From the NCBI RefSeq assembly GCF_001866135.1, contig NZ_MODW01000006.1, forward strand, positions 1-64,000: a DNA stretch of 64,000 nt, written 5' to 3'. The notes below the pieces were generated by a model. It did no database searches. It was not told where the DNA came from and saw only the letters and a list, made by a program, of their open reading frames with translations. Position 1 is the first letter of the stretch. Every line of letters begins with the position of its first letter. Shown piece by piece: positions 18,751-27,558 of the stretch. This stretch comes from Microbacterium sp. LCT-H2 (lineage in GTDB: Bacteria; Actinomycetota; Actinomycetes; Actinomycetales; Microbacteriaceae). The translations under genes and the position numbers were made by a program.

Positions 18751-19869
18751 ATGAAGAAGATCCTTCTGTCGGCGACAGCGCTTGTCGTCGCGGGCGCATT
18801 CGCCCTCACCGGCTGCTCCTCGGAGCGCGGCGGTGACTCGGGTTCGGGGTCGGGCGAGGAGACCGCCTCGGGCTTCGACGCCGGCTCCACGATCGGTGTC
18901 GCTCTGCCGGACAAGACCTCGGAGAACTGGGTCCTGGCCGGTCAGCTGTTCACCGACGGCCTCGAGAAGGCCGGCTTCAAGGCGGACGTGCAGTACGCGC
19001 CCGCCAGCAACACGGTCGCCGAGCAGCAGAACCAGATCCAGGCGATGGTCACCGGCGGCGCCAAGGTCATCATCATCGGCGCCAAGGACGGCAAGCAGCT
19101 CACCACGCAGGTGGAGGCCGCGCGCGACGCCGGTGTCGCGGTCATCGCCTACGACCGTCTCATCGAGAACACCGACGCCGTGGACTACTACGTCGCCTTC
19201 GACAACTTCGAGGTCGGCAAGCTCCAGGGCCAGGCGCTGCTCGACGGCCTCGCGGAGCGCGCGGGTCACGAGGCGCCGTACAACATCGAGCTGTTCTCGG
19301 GATCGCCGGACGACGCCAACTCGGCGGTGTTCTTCAACGGGGCGATGGAGGTGCTGCAGCCGAAGATCGACGAAGGCACGCTGAACGTCGTCTCCGGGCA
19401 GACCGAGATCTCCCAGACGGCGACCGAGGGCTGGAAGCCGGAGAACGCCCAGCGCCGCATGGATTCGATCCTCACGTCGAGCTACGGCTCGGAGACCCTC
19501 GACGGCGTCCTGTCCCCGAACGACACTCTCGCCCGCGCCATCATCACTTCGGCGCAGCAGGCCGGCAAGCCCGTCCCGGTGGTCACCGGTCAGGACTCCG
19601 AGGTCGAGTCGGTGAAGTCGATCATGGAGGGCGTGCAGTACTCCACGATCAACAAGGACACCACGCTGCTCGTGGAGCAGGCCATCAAGATGGTCGGTCA
19701 GCTTCAGAAGGGCGACGAGGTCGACGTCAACGACACCGACCAGTACGACAACGGCAAGAAGGTCGTCCCGGCCTACCTGCTCCCGCCGGTCATCGTGACC
19801 AAGGAGAACGCGGCCGAGGCCTACGCCAACGTCCCGAGCCTCCTTGAGATCGTGAAGTCCTACGAGTAA
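18751..19869 (+). CDS. chvE: Sugar-binding lipoprotein (ChvE/MmsE-like)
   Basis: This 372-aa periplasmic-binding-protein family 4 lipoprotein has lipobox LTGC with the modified Cys at residue 22, then a Gly/Ser-rich linker (SERGGDSGSGSGEE). The core has IGVALPDKTSENWVLAG, IIIGAKDGKQLTTQVEAARDAGVAVIAYDRL and GVLSPNDTLARAI. ChvE-type proteins bind several aldoses, in line with the multiple-monosaccharide ATPase and permease upstream. GAGAAAGAGA precedes the ATG; a strong terminator follows. Confidence 0.88.
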   Translation: MKKILLSATALVVAGAFALTGCSSERGGDSGSGSGEETASGFDAGSTIGVALPDKTSENWVLAGQLFTDGLEKAGFKADVQYAPASNTVAEQQNQIQAMVTGGAKVIIIGAKDGKQLTTQVEAARDAGVAVIAYDRLIENTDAVDYYVAFDNFEVGKLQGQALLDGLAERAGHEAPYNIELFSGSPDDANSAVFFNGAMEVLQPKIDEGTLNVVSGQTEISQTATEGWKPENAQRRMDSILTSSYGSETLDGVLSPNDTLARAIITSAQQAGKPVPVVTGQDSEVESVKSIMEGVQYSTINKDTTLLVEQAIKMVGQLQKGDEVDVNDTDQYDNGKKVVPAYLLPPVIVTKENAAEAYANVPSLLEIVKSYE

Positions 19870-19917
19870 GGACGAGCGAGACCGTCCCCGTTCCCCGCGA
19901 ACGACGGACAACGACAC

Positions 19918-19955
19918 GACGAGCCGTCCGGACCTTCGGGTCCGGGCGGCTCGTC
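19918..19955 (+). terminator. Strong terminator hairpin with UUCG loop
   Basis: A 17-bp stem with one mismatch encloses a TTCG tetraloop at 19935-19938, closing the monosaccharide operon. The convergent MFS gene ends 29 bp later. There is no clear U-run. Confidence 0.8.
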
Positions 19956-19983
19956 GCCGTTGCCGCGCGTCCCCGTCTTGCCG

Positions 19984-21204
19984 TCAGCCGACGGGCCGCC
20001 ATCGCCGCATCGCCAGGGCGAGGAGGAGCGCCGCCGCCGTCAGCGTGGCCGCGAGGGCGACGGGGGAGAGCGGGCCCGCCCCGCTCGCGAGGATCCACGC
20101 TCCCGCCGCCGGCCCGATCACGGCGCCGATGTTCAGGGCCGCGGTCGCGTAGGACCCTCCCATGGTCGGGGCGCCGGACGCGGCGTTCAGCACGCGGGCG
20201 ATCAGTGTGCTGCCGACCGCGAAGGACAGCACGCCCTGCACGAAGACAAGGGCGAGAAGGGCGACGGGACGGGGCAAGACCGCCGCCCACAGGATCCAGC
20301 CGCCCAGGAGAAGTGGCCCGGCGACCGCGAGCAGCATCCCGGCGTGGTGGTCGGCGAACCGACCCGCGATGGTCACGCCGAGGAACGACCCGCAGCCGAA
20401 CAGGACCAGCGCGAGGGGGACCGCAGCGTCGGGGAGGCCCGCGACTTCGGTGATGACCGGCGCGAGGAACGTGAAGACCGCGAAGGTCCCCGCGTTCACC
20501 AGGGCCGCCAGGCTCATCGCGACGGCGAGACGCGGTGTCCTCAGGAGCGCGAGCTCCGCACGCAGAGACGGCGCGGGCCCGGGGAGCGGTGTCGGAGCCG
20601 GCGCCGTGCCTGGTGCCGACCCTGGCACCGACCGGGGTCGGACGTGCGCCGCGCCCCGGATCGTCGTCGGCACGCCTCGGAGGATTCCGAGCAGTGCGGG
20701 GAGACAGAGGAGTGCGACGGCGGCGAAGGTGGCGCGCCAGCTGAGCGCGGCGCCGAGCACCGCCCCGGCCGGGACGCCGACCACGGTGGCGATCGTCGTG
20801 CCGGAGAGCAGCACCGCGAGACCGCGGCCGGTGCGTTCGGCGGGGACGAGGAGAGCGACCGTGCGGAGTGCGACGGCGAGGAAGCCGGCGTTCGCGAGGG
20901 CGCTGAGCACGCGCGTGACGAGCAGGAGCTCGAATGCGGAGGTGGCCGCGCCGACGACGTGGCATCCGGCGAAGAGCACGAGGCAGGCGATGAGCGTGCG
21001 ACGTGGCGGCCAGCCGCGCGCGAAGGCGGCCAGGGCGGGGGCGCCCACGACCATGCCGACGGCGAAGCCCGAGGTGAGAAGCCCGGCCGTGCCGACCGCG
21101 ACGTCGAGGTCGTCCGCGATCGCGGGGAGGAGTCCCGCGAGCATGAACTCGGAGGTGCCCATGACGAAGACCGCCAGGGCAAGGGCATAGAGGGGGAGAG
21201 GCAT
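19984..21204 (-). CDS. MFS drug exporter, Cmx/CmrA-like
   Basis: This 406-aa, 12-helix major facilitator protein starts PLPLYALALAVFVMGTSEFML, typical of the Cmx/CmrA chloramphenicol exporters and related AraJ-type sugar/drug exporters. A proline-rich linker (PGSAPGTAPAPTPLPGPAP) joins the two halves. GGAG lies 7 nt before the ATG. Chloramphenicol export is a family-based guess; intrinsic genes of this type are common in Microbacteriaceae and need not give clinical resistance. Confidence 0.8.
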   Translation of the reverse strand: MPLPLYALALAVFVMGTSEFMLAGLLPAIADDLDVAVGTAGLLTSGFAVGMVVGAPALAAFARGWPPRRTLIACLVLFAGCHVVGAATSAFELLLVTRVLSALANAGFLAVALRTVALLVPAERTGRGLAVLLSGTTIATVVGVPAGAVLGAALSWRATFAAVALLCLPALLGILRGVPTTIRGAAHVRPRSVPGSAPGTAPAPTPLPGPAPSLRAELALLRTPRLAVAMSLAALVNAGTFAVFTFLAPVITEVAGLPDAAVPLALVLFGCGSFLGVTIAGRFADHHAGMLLAVAGPLLLGGWILWAAVLPRPVALLALVFVQGVLSFAVGSTLIARVLNAASGAPTMGGSYATAALNIGAVIGPAAGAWILASGAGPLSPVALAATLTAAALLLALAMRRWRPVG

Positions 21205-21384
21205 CGAGTGCTCCGAAGTGAGAGGGAAGAGGAGTGCTTCTCGTCACCACGGTCAGCGCCCGGGTCACCGGCGCGCGCCCGCCGACAGGACGGACGAAGG
21301 GATCAGCGGTTCACGGGGCTGACGGTGTGACCGGCAGCCCCCGACCTGTCTGATTCGGGACTCGACATGCCCTCCACCCTACGG
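21205..21384. other. Gene-free stretch upstream of the MFS gene
   Basis: This holds the 5' region of the Cmx-like gene. No ORF with protein character, tRNA or strong hairpin is visible. It merges into the 17-bp repeat tract at 21385. Confidence 0.5.
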
Positions 21385-21503
21385 CTGACCGGTGTGCCTG
21401 CGTGATCGGTGTACCTGCGTGATCGGTGTGCAGGCGTGATCGGTGTGCAGGCGTGATCGGTGTGCAGGCGTGATCGGTGTGCAGGCGTGATCGGTGCGCT
21501 CGC
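21385..21503. repeat. 17-bp tandem repeat, seven copies
   Basis: The unit is GTGATCGGTGTGCAGGC. Four perfect copies (21419-21486) are flanked by degenerate copies on both sides (21385-21418 and 21487-21503). The tract touches the 3' end of the DUF222/HNH gene. The period is not a multiple of three, so it is not a coding repeat. Confidence 0.9.
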
Positions 21504-21507
21504 GTGT

Positions 21508-22866
21508 TCAGCCGGTGGTGGTCCTGGCGTCGGGCGAAGACCACGGAGGTTCCTCGGCGAAGGTCACGGTGTGCGGAGGCGGCGGTCGGTCGATGTAGGT
21601 CCGGCCGGTGGGGCTCGTCCACTCCAGAACGCCGCCCGGCCCCTGCTCGACGTGCCATGGGGAGTGGTGTTTGAGCATGTGATGCCGTCGGCAGAAGGTC
21701 GCGAGGTTGTCGTGCACGGTCTCGCCGCCGAGCGCCGCATCGTGATTGTGATCGAGGTCGCACTTCCGCGGCGCGAGGCCGCAGCCGGGGAAGCGGCAGC
21801 GTTGATCGCGGGCCCGCAGGTGTCGGCGGAGGTCTTCGCTCGGGCGATACCGGTCGACGGCCAGCAGTGCCCCGCTGATCGGGTGGGTGAGCACCCGGTC
21901 CCAGCCGCTCGCCGCGCCGGCGAGGCGCCGGGCCGTGGCCGGATCGATCGGGATCATCCCGTCGAGCTCGGCGGCGAGGATCGGAGCGCCGTCCATCGTC
22001 CCGTCCTGCTCGCCGTGCATCAGCTCGCCGTGCATCAGCGTCAGCACCGGCACGGTGACCTCGACGCGCGCCCGAAGCTCGGAGAGCAGGCCTTCCTCCG
22101 AGTCATGCCCCGCCGGAGCGCCGGTCAGGACGAGATCGGCGAGCAGATCCGTGCGCAGCTGATCCACCGTCCTGTCGTCGCGGACGCTCTCCTCCGCCTC
22201 CGGGCGCCGTGCCCGCGCGTTCTCCTCCCGCACGGCCTGCGCCATCTGGGAGAGCCGGTCGTACATCCCGTGCACCAGCGCCGCCGGGCCGCGGGCGCCG
22301 AGTTCGGCCATGCCGTCATCGAGGTCGGTCACCCACACCCGCCGCAGCTCCCTGGCGTCACGGTGTCGCTCGACGAGCGTCCGCTCCTGGAACCGGTCGG
22401 CCAGTCGGCGCACCTGGCGACGCACCCTGTTGGGCGACTCCACCGCTGCGACCTCGACAGCCTCCTCGGCGAACCGGGCACGATCATCGGCGTCGTCGAG
22501 GTGGGCCCCCGCCTCCACGATCACGCGCGCATGCGCGGCGCTGATGCGCCCGGCGCCCTGGGCCTCCCAGACGGCGGGGAACCGTTCGACCAGCCAGGAC
22601 GCATCGGACATCCGCCGCTCGATGGTGCGGTCGCTGACGCGCTGTGCGGCCCCGATCTCCGCGGCGACCGTGCGGATCGCCATGTCGCCGCCGTCGGGAT
22701 GACACGCCTGCCGAGCGATGTCGACCGCAAGTCGCCCCGCCATCGCGAGCAGTCCGTCGCGGGCCGCCTGCATGCTGCTCAGCGTCTTCTCCGCCGCCTC
22801 CAGCCCCTCCACCAGATCGGCGAGAATCGCCATCTGGGAGTCGGTCGCGTCGAGCAGTGCGGGCAT
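21508..22866 (-). CDS. DUF222 and HNH endonuclease domain protein (13E12 family)
   Basis: This 452-aa protein has an N-terminal helical DUF222 domain over roughly residues 20-300 and a C-terminal HNH nuclease domain with CRFPGCG, DLDHNH and CRRHHMLKH (two Cys pairs and the catalytic His). Such proteins are present in many copies in actinobacteria, including the M. tuberculosis 13E12 repeat family, and are often linked to mobile DNA; their function is not established. The 17-bp tandem repeat lies immediately after its stop codon. Confidence 0.88.
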   Translation of the reverse strand: MPALLDATDSQMAILADLVEGLEAAEKTLSSMQAARDGLLAMAGRLAVDIARQACHPDGGDMAIRTVAAEIGAAQRVSDRTIERRMSDASWLVERFPAVWEAQGAGRISAAHARVIVEAGAHLDDADDRARFAEEAVEVAAVESPNRVRRQVRRLADRFQERTLVERHRDARELRRVWVTDLDDGMAELGARGPAALVHGMYDRLSQMAQAVREENARARRPEAEESVRDDRTVDQLRTDLLADLVLTGAPAGHDSEEGLLSELRARVEVTVPVLTLMHGELMHGEQDGTMDGAPILAAELDGMIPIDPATARRLAGAASGWDRVLTHPISGALLAVDRYRPSEDLRRHLRARDQRCRFPGCGLAPRKCDLDHNHDAALGGETVHDNLATFCRRHHMLKHHSPWHVEQGPGGVLEWTSPTGRTYIDRPPPPHTVTFAEEPPWSSPDARTTTG

Positions 22867-22956
22867 GACGTCAGTCCATCACCGACCACTGACATTCGAA
22901 CAAAGATTCGAAGGAATCTGGCCGAAAGTCGTATCACGAAAGGATAACGACCGTGG

Positions 22957-23733
22957 TTGACTGGCTCCGTGCTCCTGAACGTCATCGAAGCCGGGGAGGG
23001 CGACCGCATCGCCGTGCTGCTGCACGGCATGATGGGGTCCGCCGAGAGCTGGCACCGCGTGGTCCCGCTGCTCGTGGAACGGGGTTTCCGCGTGCTCGCG
23101 CTCGATCTGCCCGGCCACGGCCTCTCGCCGCGTGATCCGGAGCTCACGATCGAGACGGCGGCCGACGCCGTCGTCGCCACGCTCGCGCAGACGGCGCTCC
23201 TTCCGGGGGCACGTTCCGCAGCGGGGCACGGGGCCGCCTCCCCGCTCGCCGTCGCCGTCGGGCACTCCTTCGGTGCCACCGTGCTCGCCGCCGCCGCGCC
23301 CCGCCTCGACCCAGGCCTCGCCGTCTACGTCGACGCGCCGCTCGCCCTCCAGGGCGGCCAGAACCGCGCCTCCCTCATCTCGCAGTACGAGCACGACCGC
23401 CGCGCGCGCATGTCGCCCACCGAACTCCGCAAGCTCCGGCCGTTCTACTCCGTCGACGACGCCACGGTCGAGGCGCGGGCGGCCGAGCGCTTCGATCCGC
23501 CAACCGCGGCCTCCGTCTCCTGCGGGGAGGATGGTCATTGGACCGCCGCCCCCGGCTCCATCGTCGTCCGCGCGGAACCCAGCGCCTGGGTCACCGACGA
23601 GGACGCGCGGCGGTTCGAGCACGGCGGGGTGACGGTGCGGAGCATCCCCGGAGCCGCCCACACCGTCTGGTACAGCCACTTCGAGGTCTTCACCGCCGCG
23701 CTGCCGGAGCTCTTCGCCCCGTCGCTGGTCTGA
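22957..23733 (+). CDS. Alpha/beta hydrolase
   Basis: This 258-aa alpha/beta-fold hydrolase has the oxyanion motif LLHGMMGS, nucleophile elbow GHSFG with Ser104, and a late His in GAAHTVWYSHFE. The substrate is unknown. The start is uncertain: TTG 22957 lies 6 nt after TAACGA, the leaderless spacing used elsewhere in this window, while GTG 22969 would remove four residues and gives a more usual N terminus. It stands alone between the divergent HNH gene and the ABC-F gene. Confidence 0.8.
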   Translation: MTGSVLLNVIEAGEGDRIAVLLHGMMGSAESWHRVVPLLVERGFRVLALDLPGHGLSPRDPELTIETAADAVVATLAQTALLPGARSAAGHGAASPLAVAVGHSFGATVLAAAAPRLDPGLAVYVDAPLALQGGQNRASLISQYEHDRRARMSPTELRKLRPFYSVDDATVEARAAERFDPPTAASVSCGEDGHWTAAPGSIVVRAEPSAWVTDEDARRFEHGGVTVRSIPGAAHTVWYSHFEVFTAALPELFAPSLV

Positions 23734-23760
23734 CCGGGAGACCGTCCGACGCGGCGCGAC

Positions 23761-23766
23761 TACCCT
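23761..23766 (+). promoter_or_regulatory. Putative -10 box TACCCT for the ABC-F gene
   Basis: TACCCT lies 9 nt before the ATG at 23776. GGAGAGG sits between them, so the transcript would start almost at the ribosome binding site. Confidence 0.35.
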
Positions 23767-23775
23767 GGAGAGGAC

Positions 23776-25626
23776 ATGGCACATCTTCTCGGGGCCGAAG
23801 CCCTGCACCTCGAATACCCGACCCGCGTCGTCTTCGACGCCGTGACCCTCGGCATCGAGGAGGGTGACCGCATCGGCATCGTCGGCCGGAACGGCGACGG
23901 CAAGTCGAGCCTTCTCGGCATGCTCGCCGGCACGAAGGAGCCGGACTCCGGCCGGGTCACCGTCCGCGGCGGCACTCGCATCGGCGTGCTGGACCAGGCC
24001 GACACCCTCCCCGACGACATCACGATCGGCGCCGCCGTGGTCGGAGACATGGCCGAGCACGAATGGGCCGGGGACGCCCGCGTCCGCGACGTGATCGAGG
24101 GACTGCTGACCGATCTTCCCTGGGACGCGCAGATCGGCTCCCTCTCCGGCGGACAGCGCCGCCGCGTGTCCCTCGCGAAGCTGCTCACCGCTGACTGGGA
24201 CGTCATCGCTCTCGACGAGCCGACGAACCACCTCGACGTCGAGGCGATCACCTGGCTCGCCGGACACCTCAAGAAGCGCTGGCCCGCGAACGCCGGAGCC
24301 CTCCTCGTCGTGACCCACGACCGGTGGTTCCTCGACGAGATCTGCACCGAGACGTGGGAGGTGCACGACCGCATCGTGGAGCCCTTCGAAGGCGGCTATG
24401 CGGCGTACATCCTGCAGCGGGTCGAGCGCGACCGCATGGCGGCGGCGACCGAGGCGAAGCGGCAGAACCTCGCCCGCAAGGAGCTCGCCTGGCTGCGCCG
24501 CGGTGCCCCGGCCCGCACCAGCAAACCCAAGTTCCGCATCGATGCGGCCAACGAGCTCATCGCCGACGTGCCCGAGATCCGCGACAAGGTCTCGCTGCAG
24601 TCGCTCGCCGTCTCGCGGCTGGGCAAGGACGTCGTCGACCTGCTCGATGTGGGGGTGACGTACCCTTCGGCAAGCTCAGGGACCCAGACTTCGACGGGAT
24701 CAGGAGCCGGCGGGAAGACCGTGCTCAAGGACGTGGAGTGGCGGATCGCCCCGGGCGAGCGCACGGGGATCCTCGGCGTGAACGGTGCCGGGAAGTCCAC
24801 GCTCCTGGGGCTCATCTCCGGCACGGTCGAGCCCACGGAGGGGCGGATCAAGCGCGGGAAGACCGTGCAGGTCCGTACGCTCACGCAGCGCCTCGACGAA
24901 CTCCTGCCGCATTGGAACGACCCCGTGCGCGTGGTGATCTCCGGTCTGCGCACGTCCTACACGCTCGGTGCCGGGTCGAAGGCGCAGGACCTCACACCAG
25001 GACAGCTCCTGGAGCGGCTCGGGTTCTCGTCCGCCCAGCTCTCCACTCCGGTGAAGGATCTCTCCGGCGGTCAGCAGCGCCGGTTGCAGCTGCTGCTCGT
25101 GCTGCTCGACCAGCCGAACGTGCTCATCCTCGACGAGCCCACGAACGACATGGACACCGACATGCTCGCCGCGATCGAGGACCTCCTCGACTCCTGGTCG
25201 GGCACCCTCCTCGTCGTGAGCCACGACCGGTACTTCCTGGAGCGGGTGACGGATCAGCAGTACGCGATCCTTCCCGGTCCCGACGGCGCGGGGCGCCTGC
25301 GGCATCTCCCGGGCGGCGTCGACGAGTACCTTCGGCTGCGGCAGCGCGTCGAGAGTGCCCCGGCGACCGCGACGGCGGCGTCGGCCCCCGTAGCGAGCGG
25401 TCTCGACGGCGCGGCTCTCCGGGCGGCGCAGAAGGAAGCCGCCGCGCTCGAGCGTCGCATCCAGAAGCTCACGCAGCAGGTCGACGCGGCCAAGCACGCC
25501 CTCGCCGACCACGACCAGTCCGACTATGCGGGCCTCGGCGAGCGCATGAAGGCGATCACCGCGCAGGAGGCCGAGATCGAGGAGCTGGAGCTGCGCTGGT
25601 TCGAACTCACGGAGCAGATCGGCTGA
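23776..25626 (+). CDS. ABC-F family ATPase (Uup-like)
   Basis: This 616-aa soluble ATPase has two cassettes and no membrane part. ABC-F proteins act on the ribosome or in DNA repair rather than in transport. Domain 1 has Walker A GRNGDGKSS (residues 37-45, Asp where Ala/Ser is usual), LSGGQRRR and Walker B VIALDEPTNHLD. Domain 2 has [17 protein letters not shown] and LILDEPTNDMD. The last 70 residues form a Uup-like coiled coil (LERRIQKLTQQVDAAKHAL). Residues about 296-314 are a Ser/Thr/Gly-rich insert encoded by a REP-like element at 24661-24717, in a loop at the start of domain 2. The start has GGAGAGG upstream. Confidence 0.92.
   Translation: MAHLLGAEALHLEYPTRVVFDAVTLGIEEGDRIGIVGRNGDGKSSLLGMLAGTKEPDSGRVTVRGGTRIGVLDQADTLPDDITIGAAVVGDMAEHEWAGDARVRDVIEGLLTDLPWDAQIGSLSGGQRRRVSLAKLLTADWDVIALDEPTNHLDVEAITWLAGHLKKRWPANAGALLVVTHDRWFLDEICTETWEVHDRIVEPFEGGYAAYILQRVERDRMAAATEAKRQNLARKELAWLRRGAPARTSKPKFRIDAANELIADVPEIRDKVSLQSLAVSRLGKDVVDLLDVGVTYPSASSGTQTSTGSGAGGKTVLKDVEWRIAPGERTGILGVNGAGKSTLLGLISGTVEPTEGRIKRGKTVQVRTLTQRLDELLPHWNDPVRVVISGLRTSYTLGAGSKAQDLTPGQLLERLGFSSAQLSTPVKDLSGGQQRRLQLLLVLLDQPNVLILDEPTNDMDTDMLAAIEDLLDSWSGTLLVVSHDRYFLERVTDQQYAILPGPDGAGRLRHLPGGVDEYLRLRQRVESAPATATAASAPVASGLDGAALRAAQKEAAALERRIQKLTQQVDAAKHALADHDQSDYAGLGERMKAITAQEAEIEELELRWFELTEQIG
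24661..24717. repeat. REP-like element inserted in frame in the ABC-F gene
   Basis: CCCTTCGGCAAGCTCAGGG at 24663-24681 is a dyad (CCCT...AGGG) close to the widespread bacterial repeat TTCGACAAGCTCAG. A second degenerate copy, CTTCGACGGGATCAGG, follows at 24689-24704. The 57-bp segment is a multiple of three, has no stop, and codes for about 19 low-complexity residues that a standard ABC-F domain lacks. Confidence 0.65.
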
Positions 25627-25634
25627 CGGAGGAA

Positions 25635-25640
25635 TATCCT
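25635..25640 (+). promoter_or_regulatory. Putative -10 box TATCCT for the Na+/H+ antiporter
   Basis: TATCCT lies 25 nt before the ATG at 25666, with GGGAG in between, a conventional leadered arrangement. Confidence 0.4.
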
Positions 25641-25665
25641 TCTCCCACGACTGTTGGGAGTAGCG

Positions 25666-27450
25666 ATGGAAGGCCTCGAAGTAACCGTCCTGCTCGGACT
25701 CACGATCCTCGTCGGAACCCTGATCGCGCCGCGCGTGCGTCTCGCGCTGCCCCTCGTCCTCGTCATCCTCGGACTGCTGCTGGGCTTCATCCCGCCGCTG
25801 CGCGAGGTCCAGCTGCCGCCGGAGACCGTGCTGCTGCTGTTCCTGCCGGTGATGCTGTTCTGGGAGAGCCTGACGACATCGCTGCGGTCGATCCGCCGCG
25901 ACTTCCGCTACATCGTGCCGATGAGCACGCTCCTCGTCGTCGCCTCCGCGTTCGCGGTGGCCGGCATCGGCGTGCTCTTCGGCATGCCCTGGGAGATCGC
26001 CCTCATCCTGGGGGCCGCGGTCGCGCCGCCCGACGCCACGGCCGTCGCCGCCCTCGGCCGACTGCTGCCGCGACGGATGTTCATGAAGCTCAAGGCCGAG
26101 AGCCTGACCAACGACGGCACCGCGCTCGTGCTCTACGCCATCGCGGTGTCCCTCGCTCTGGGCGGCCAGGTCACGCCGCTCTCGGTCACCTGGGACGTGC
26201 TGGTGTCGTACGTGGGCGGGATCGCCGCGGGGATCGTGGTCGCGGCCCTGGCCACGCTGCTGCTGCGCCGCATCTCCTCCACCATCGTCATCAACGTCAC
26301 CCTGCTGCTCGTGCCGTTCTCCGCGTTCCTGCTCGCCGAGCTCGTCCACGCGTCCGGCGTGCTCGCCGTGGTCGTGGCCGGACTCATCGTCGCCTGGGTG
26401 TCGCCGCGCGTGACGACGGCGGCCTCGCGCCGGCAGGCCGACGCGGCCTGGCCGTTCGGCGTCTTCCTGCTGAACGGGGCGCTGTTCGTGCTCATCGGCC
26501 TCGAGGTGCAGTTCGTCGCGCACGAGATCTCCGCCGCCGCCATCGGCCGCCTGGTGCTCGTGACGCTCGCCGTGTGGGCGACGCTCTTCGCCGTGCGGTA
26601 CGTGTTCCAGCTCCTCAACGTGCTGTTCCAGCGCCGTCCGGCCGAACGCCCGCCGCGCGGCACCCGCTCCCGTGCCCGACTCGTGTCCACGGTCGCCGGC
26701 ATGCGCGGCGCCGTGTCGCTGGCGATCGCGCTGTCGGTGCCGACCGGTGTGTCCGCAGGGAGCACGGTGGGCGGGCGCGACGAGATCGTCTTCGTGACCG
26801 CCGGGGTGATCCTGCTCAGCCTCCTCGTGCAGGCGCCTCTCCTCCCCGCGCTCGTGCGGTGGGCGCGATTCCCGGTCGACCATGCCGAGGACGAGGAGTA
26901 CGAGCTCGCGGAGCGGGCGATCTCGGGTGCGGCCCTGGCCGCGCTCGACGACCTCGCCGCGGAGCACGGCATCGGCCAGGAGGTGCGCGACCGGGTGCGC
27001 GCCGAGGGGTACCAGGCGCTGGAGTTCGCGAACGCCCGGACGCTCGCGCGGGAACAGGCGCTCATCGACGCCGAGGCCGACGCGCTGGACGAGATGCTCG
27101 GCGAGCCCGATCCCTACGGCACCGGGGGAGAGGCGCCCCGTCGCGAGGACGAGGACGCAGACGCGGGGGACGTCGCGGTGTCGGCAGGGACCGCCCCCGA
27201 CCCCGAGACGACGGACGGCACGACGCTGCAGATGATCGCGACCTCCGCCGACGTCGACCTCGCCCAGCGCTCACCGCTCGTGCGGCACGAGGAGCACACC
27301 CGGCTCAAGCTCGCGCTGCTCGACCGCAAGCGCGAGGTGCTGCTCGGGCTCCGCGGCGCCGGCACCGTGGACGACATGGTGGTCCGCCGGATCTCCGCCC
27401 GTCTCGACCTGGAGCAGGTGCGTCTGCAGGGGATCGAAGAGTTCGACTGA
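25666..27450 (+). CDS. CPA1-family Na+/H+ antiporter
   Basis: This 594-aa cation:proton antiporter has about 12 transmembrane helices followed by a long cytoplasmic tail from about residue 405. The core has the ion-binding segment GAAVAPPDATAVAALGR, ESLTNDGTALVLY and VAGMRGAVSLAIALS. The tail is acidic, with helices and a low-complexity stretch rich in Glu/Asp/Ala. GGGAG is correctly spaced from the ATG at 25666; a TTG at 25654 would add only four residues. It probably takes part in pH and sodium homeostasis. A bidirectional terminator follows. Confidence 0.9.
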   Translation: MEGLEVTVLLGLTILVGTLIAPRVRLALPLVLVILGLLLGFIPPLREVQLPPETVLLLFLPVMLFWESLTTSLRSIRRDFRYIVPMSTLLVVASAFAVAGIGVLFGMPWEIALILGAAVAPPDATAVAALGRLLPRRMFMKLKAESLTNDGTALVLYAIAVSLALGGQVTPLSVTWDVLVSYVGGIAAGIVVAALATLLLRRISSTIVINVTLLLVPFSAFLLAELVHASGVLAVVVAGLIVAWVSPRVTTAASRRQADAAWPFGVFLLNGALFVLIGLEVQFVAHEISAAAIGRLVLVTLAVWATLFAVRYVFQLLNVLFQRRPAERPPRGTRSRARLVSTVAGMRGAVSLAIALSVPTGVSAGSTVGGRDEIVFVTAGVILLSLLVQAPLLPALVRWARFPVDHAEDEEYELAERAISGAALAALDDLAAEHGIGQEVRDRVRAEGYQALEFANARTLAREQALIDAEADALDEMLGEPDPYGTGGEAPRREDEDADAGDVAVSAGTAPDPETTDGTTLQMIATSADVDLAQRSPLVRHEEHTRLKLALLDRKREVLLGLRGAGTVDDMVVRRISARLDLEQVRLQGIEEFD

Positions 27451-27511
27451 CCGGCCCGGGCGGCTGTGACGATCTCGTCGTTCCCTTACCGGTCAGACAG
27501 GAATTGCGGAA

Positions 27512-27543
27512 CGGGGCCGGGCGCATGCTTGCGACCGGCCCCG
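27512..27543. terminator. Bidirectional terminator between convergent genes
   Basis: The arms CGGGGCCGG and CCGGCCCCG are perfect complements. Inner CGC/GCG bases extend the stem. It separates the antiporter from the convergent secreted-protein gene. Confidence 0.7.
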
Positions 27544-27558
27544 CCGTGATAGCAACGG

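Noticed and set aside
19984..21204. Calling the MFS gene a proven chloramphenicol-resistance gene
   Set aside because: Only the family resemblance is visible; intrinsic homologues often do not confer resistance.
21311..21763. Minus-strand open frame with His/Thr-rich repeats over the 17-bp tract
   Set aside because: It is a translation of the tandem repeat overlapping the end of the HNH gene, with no start signal.
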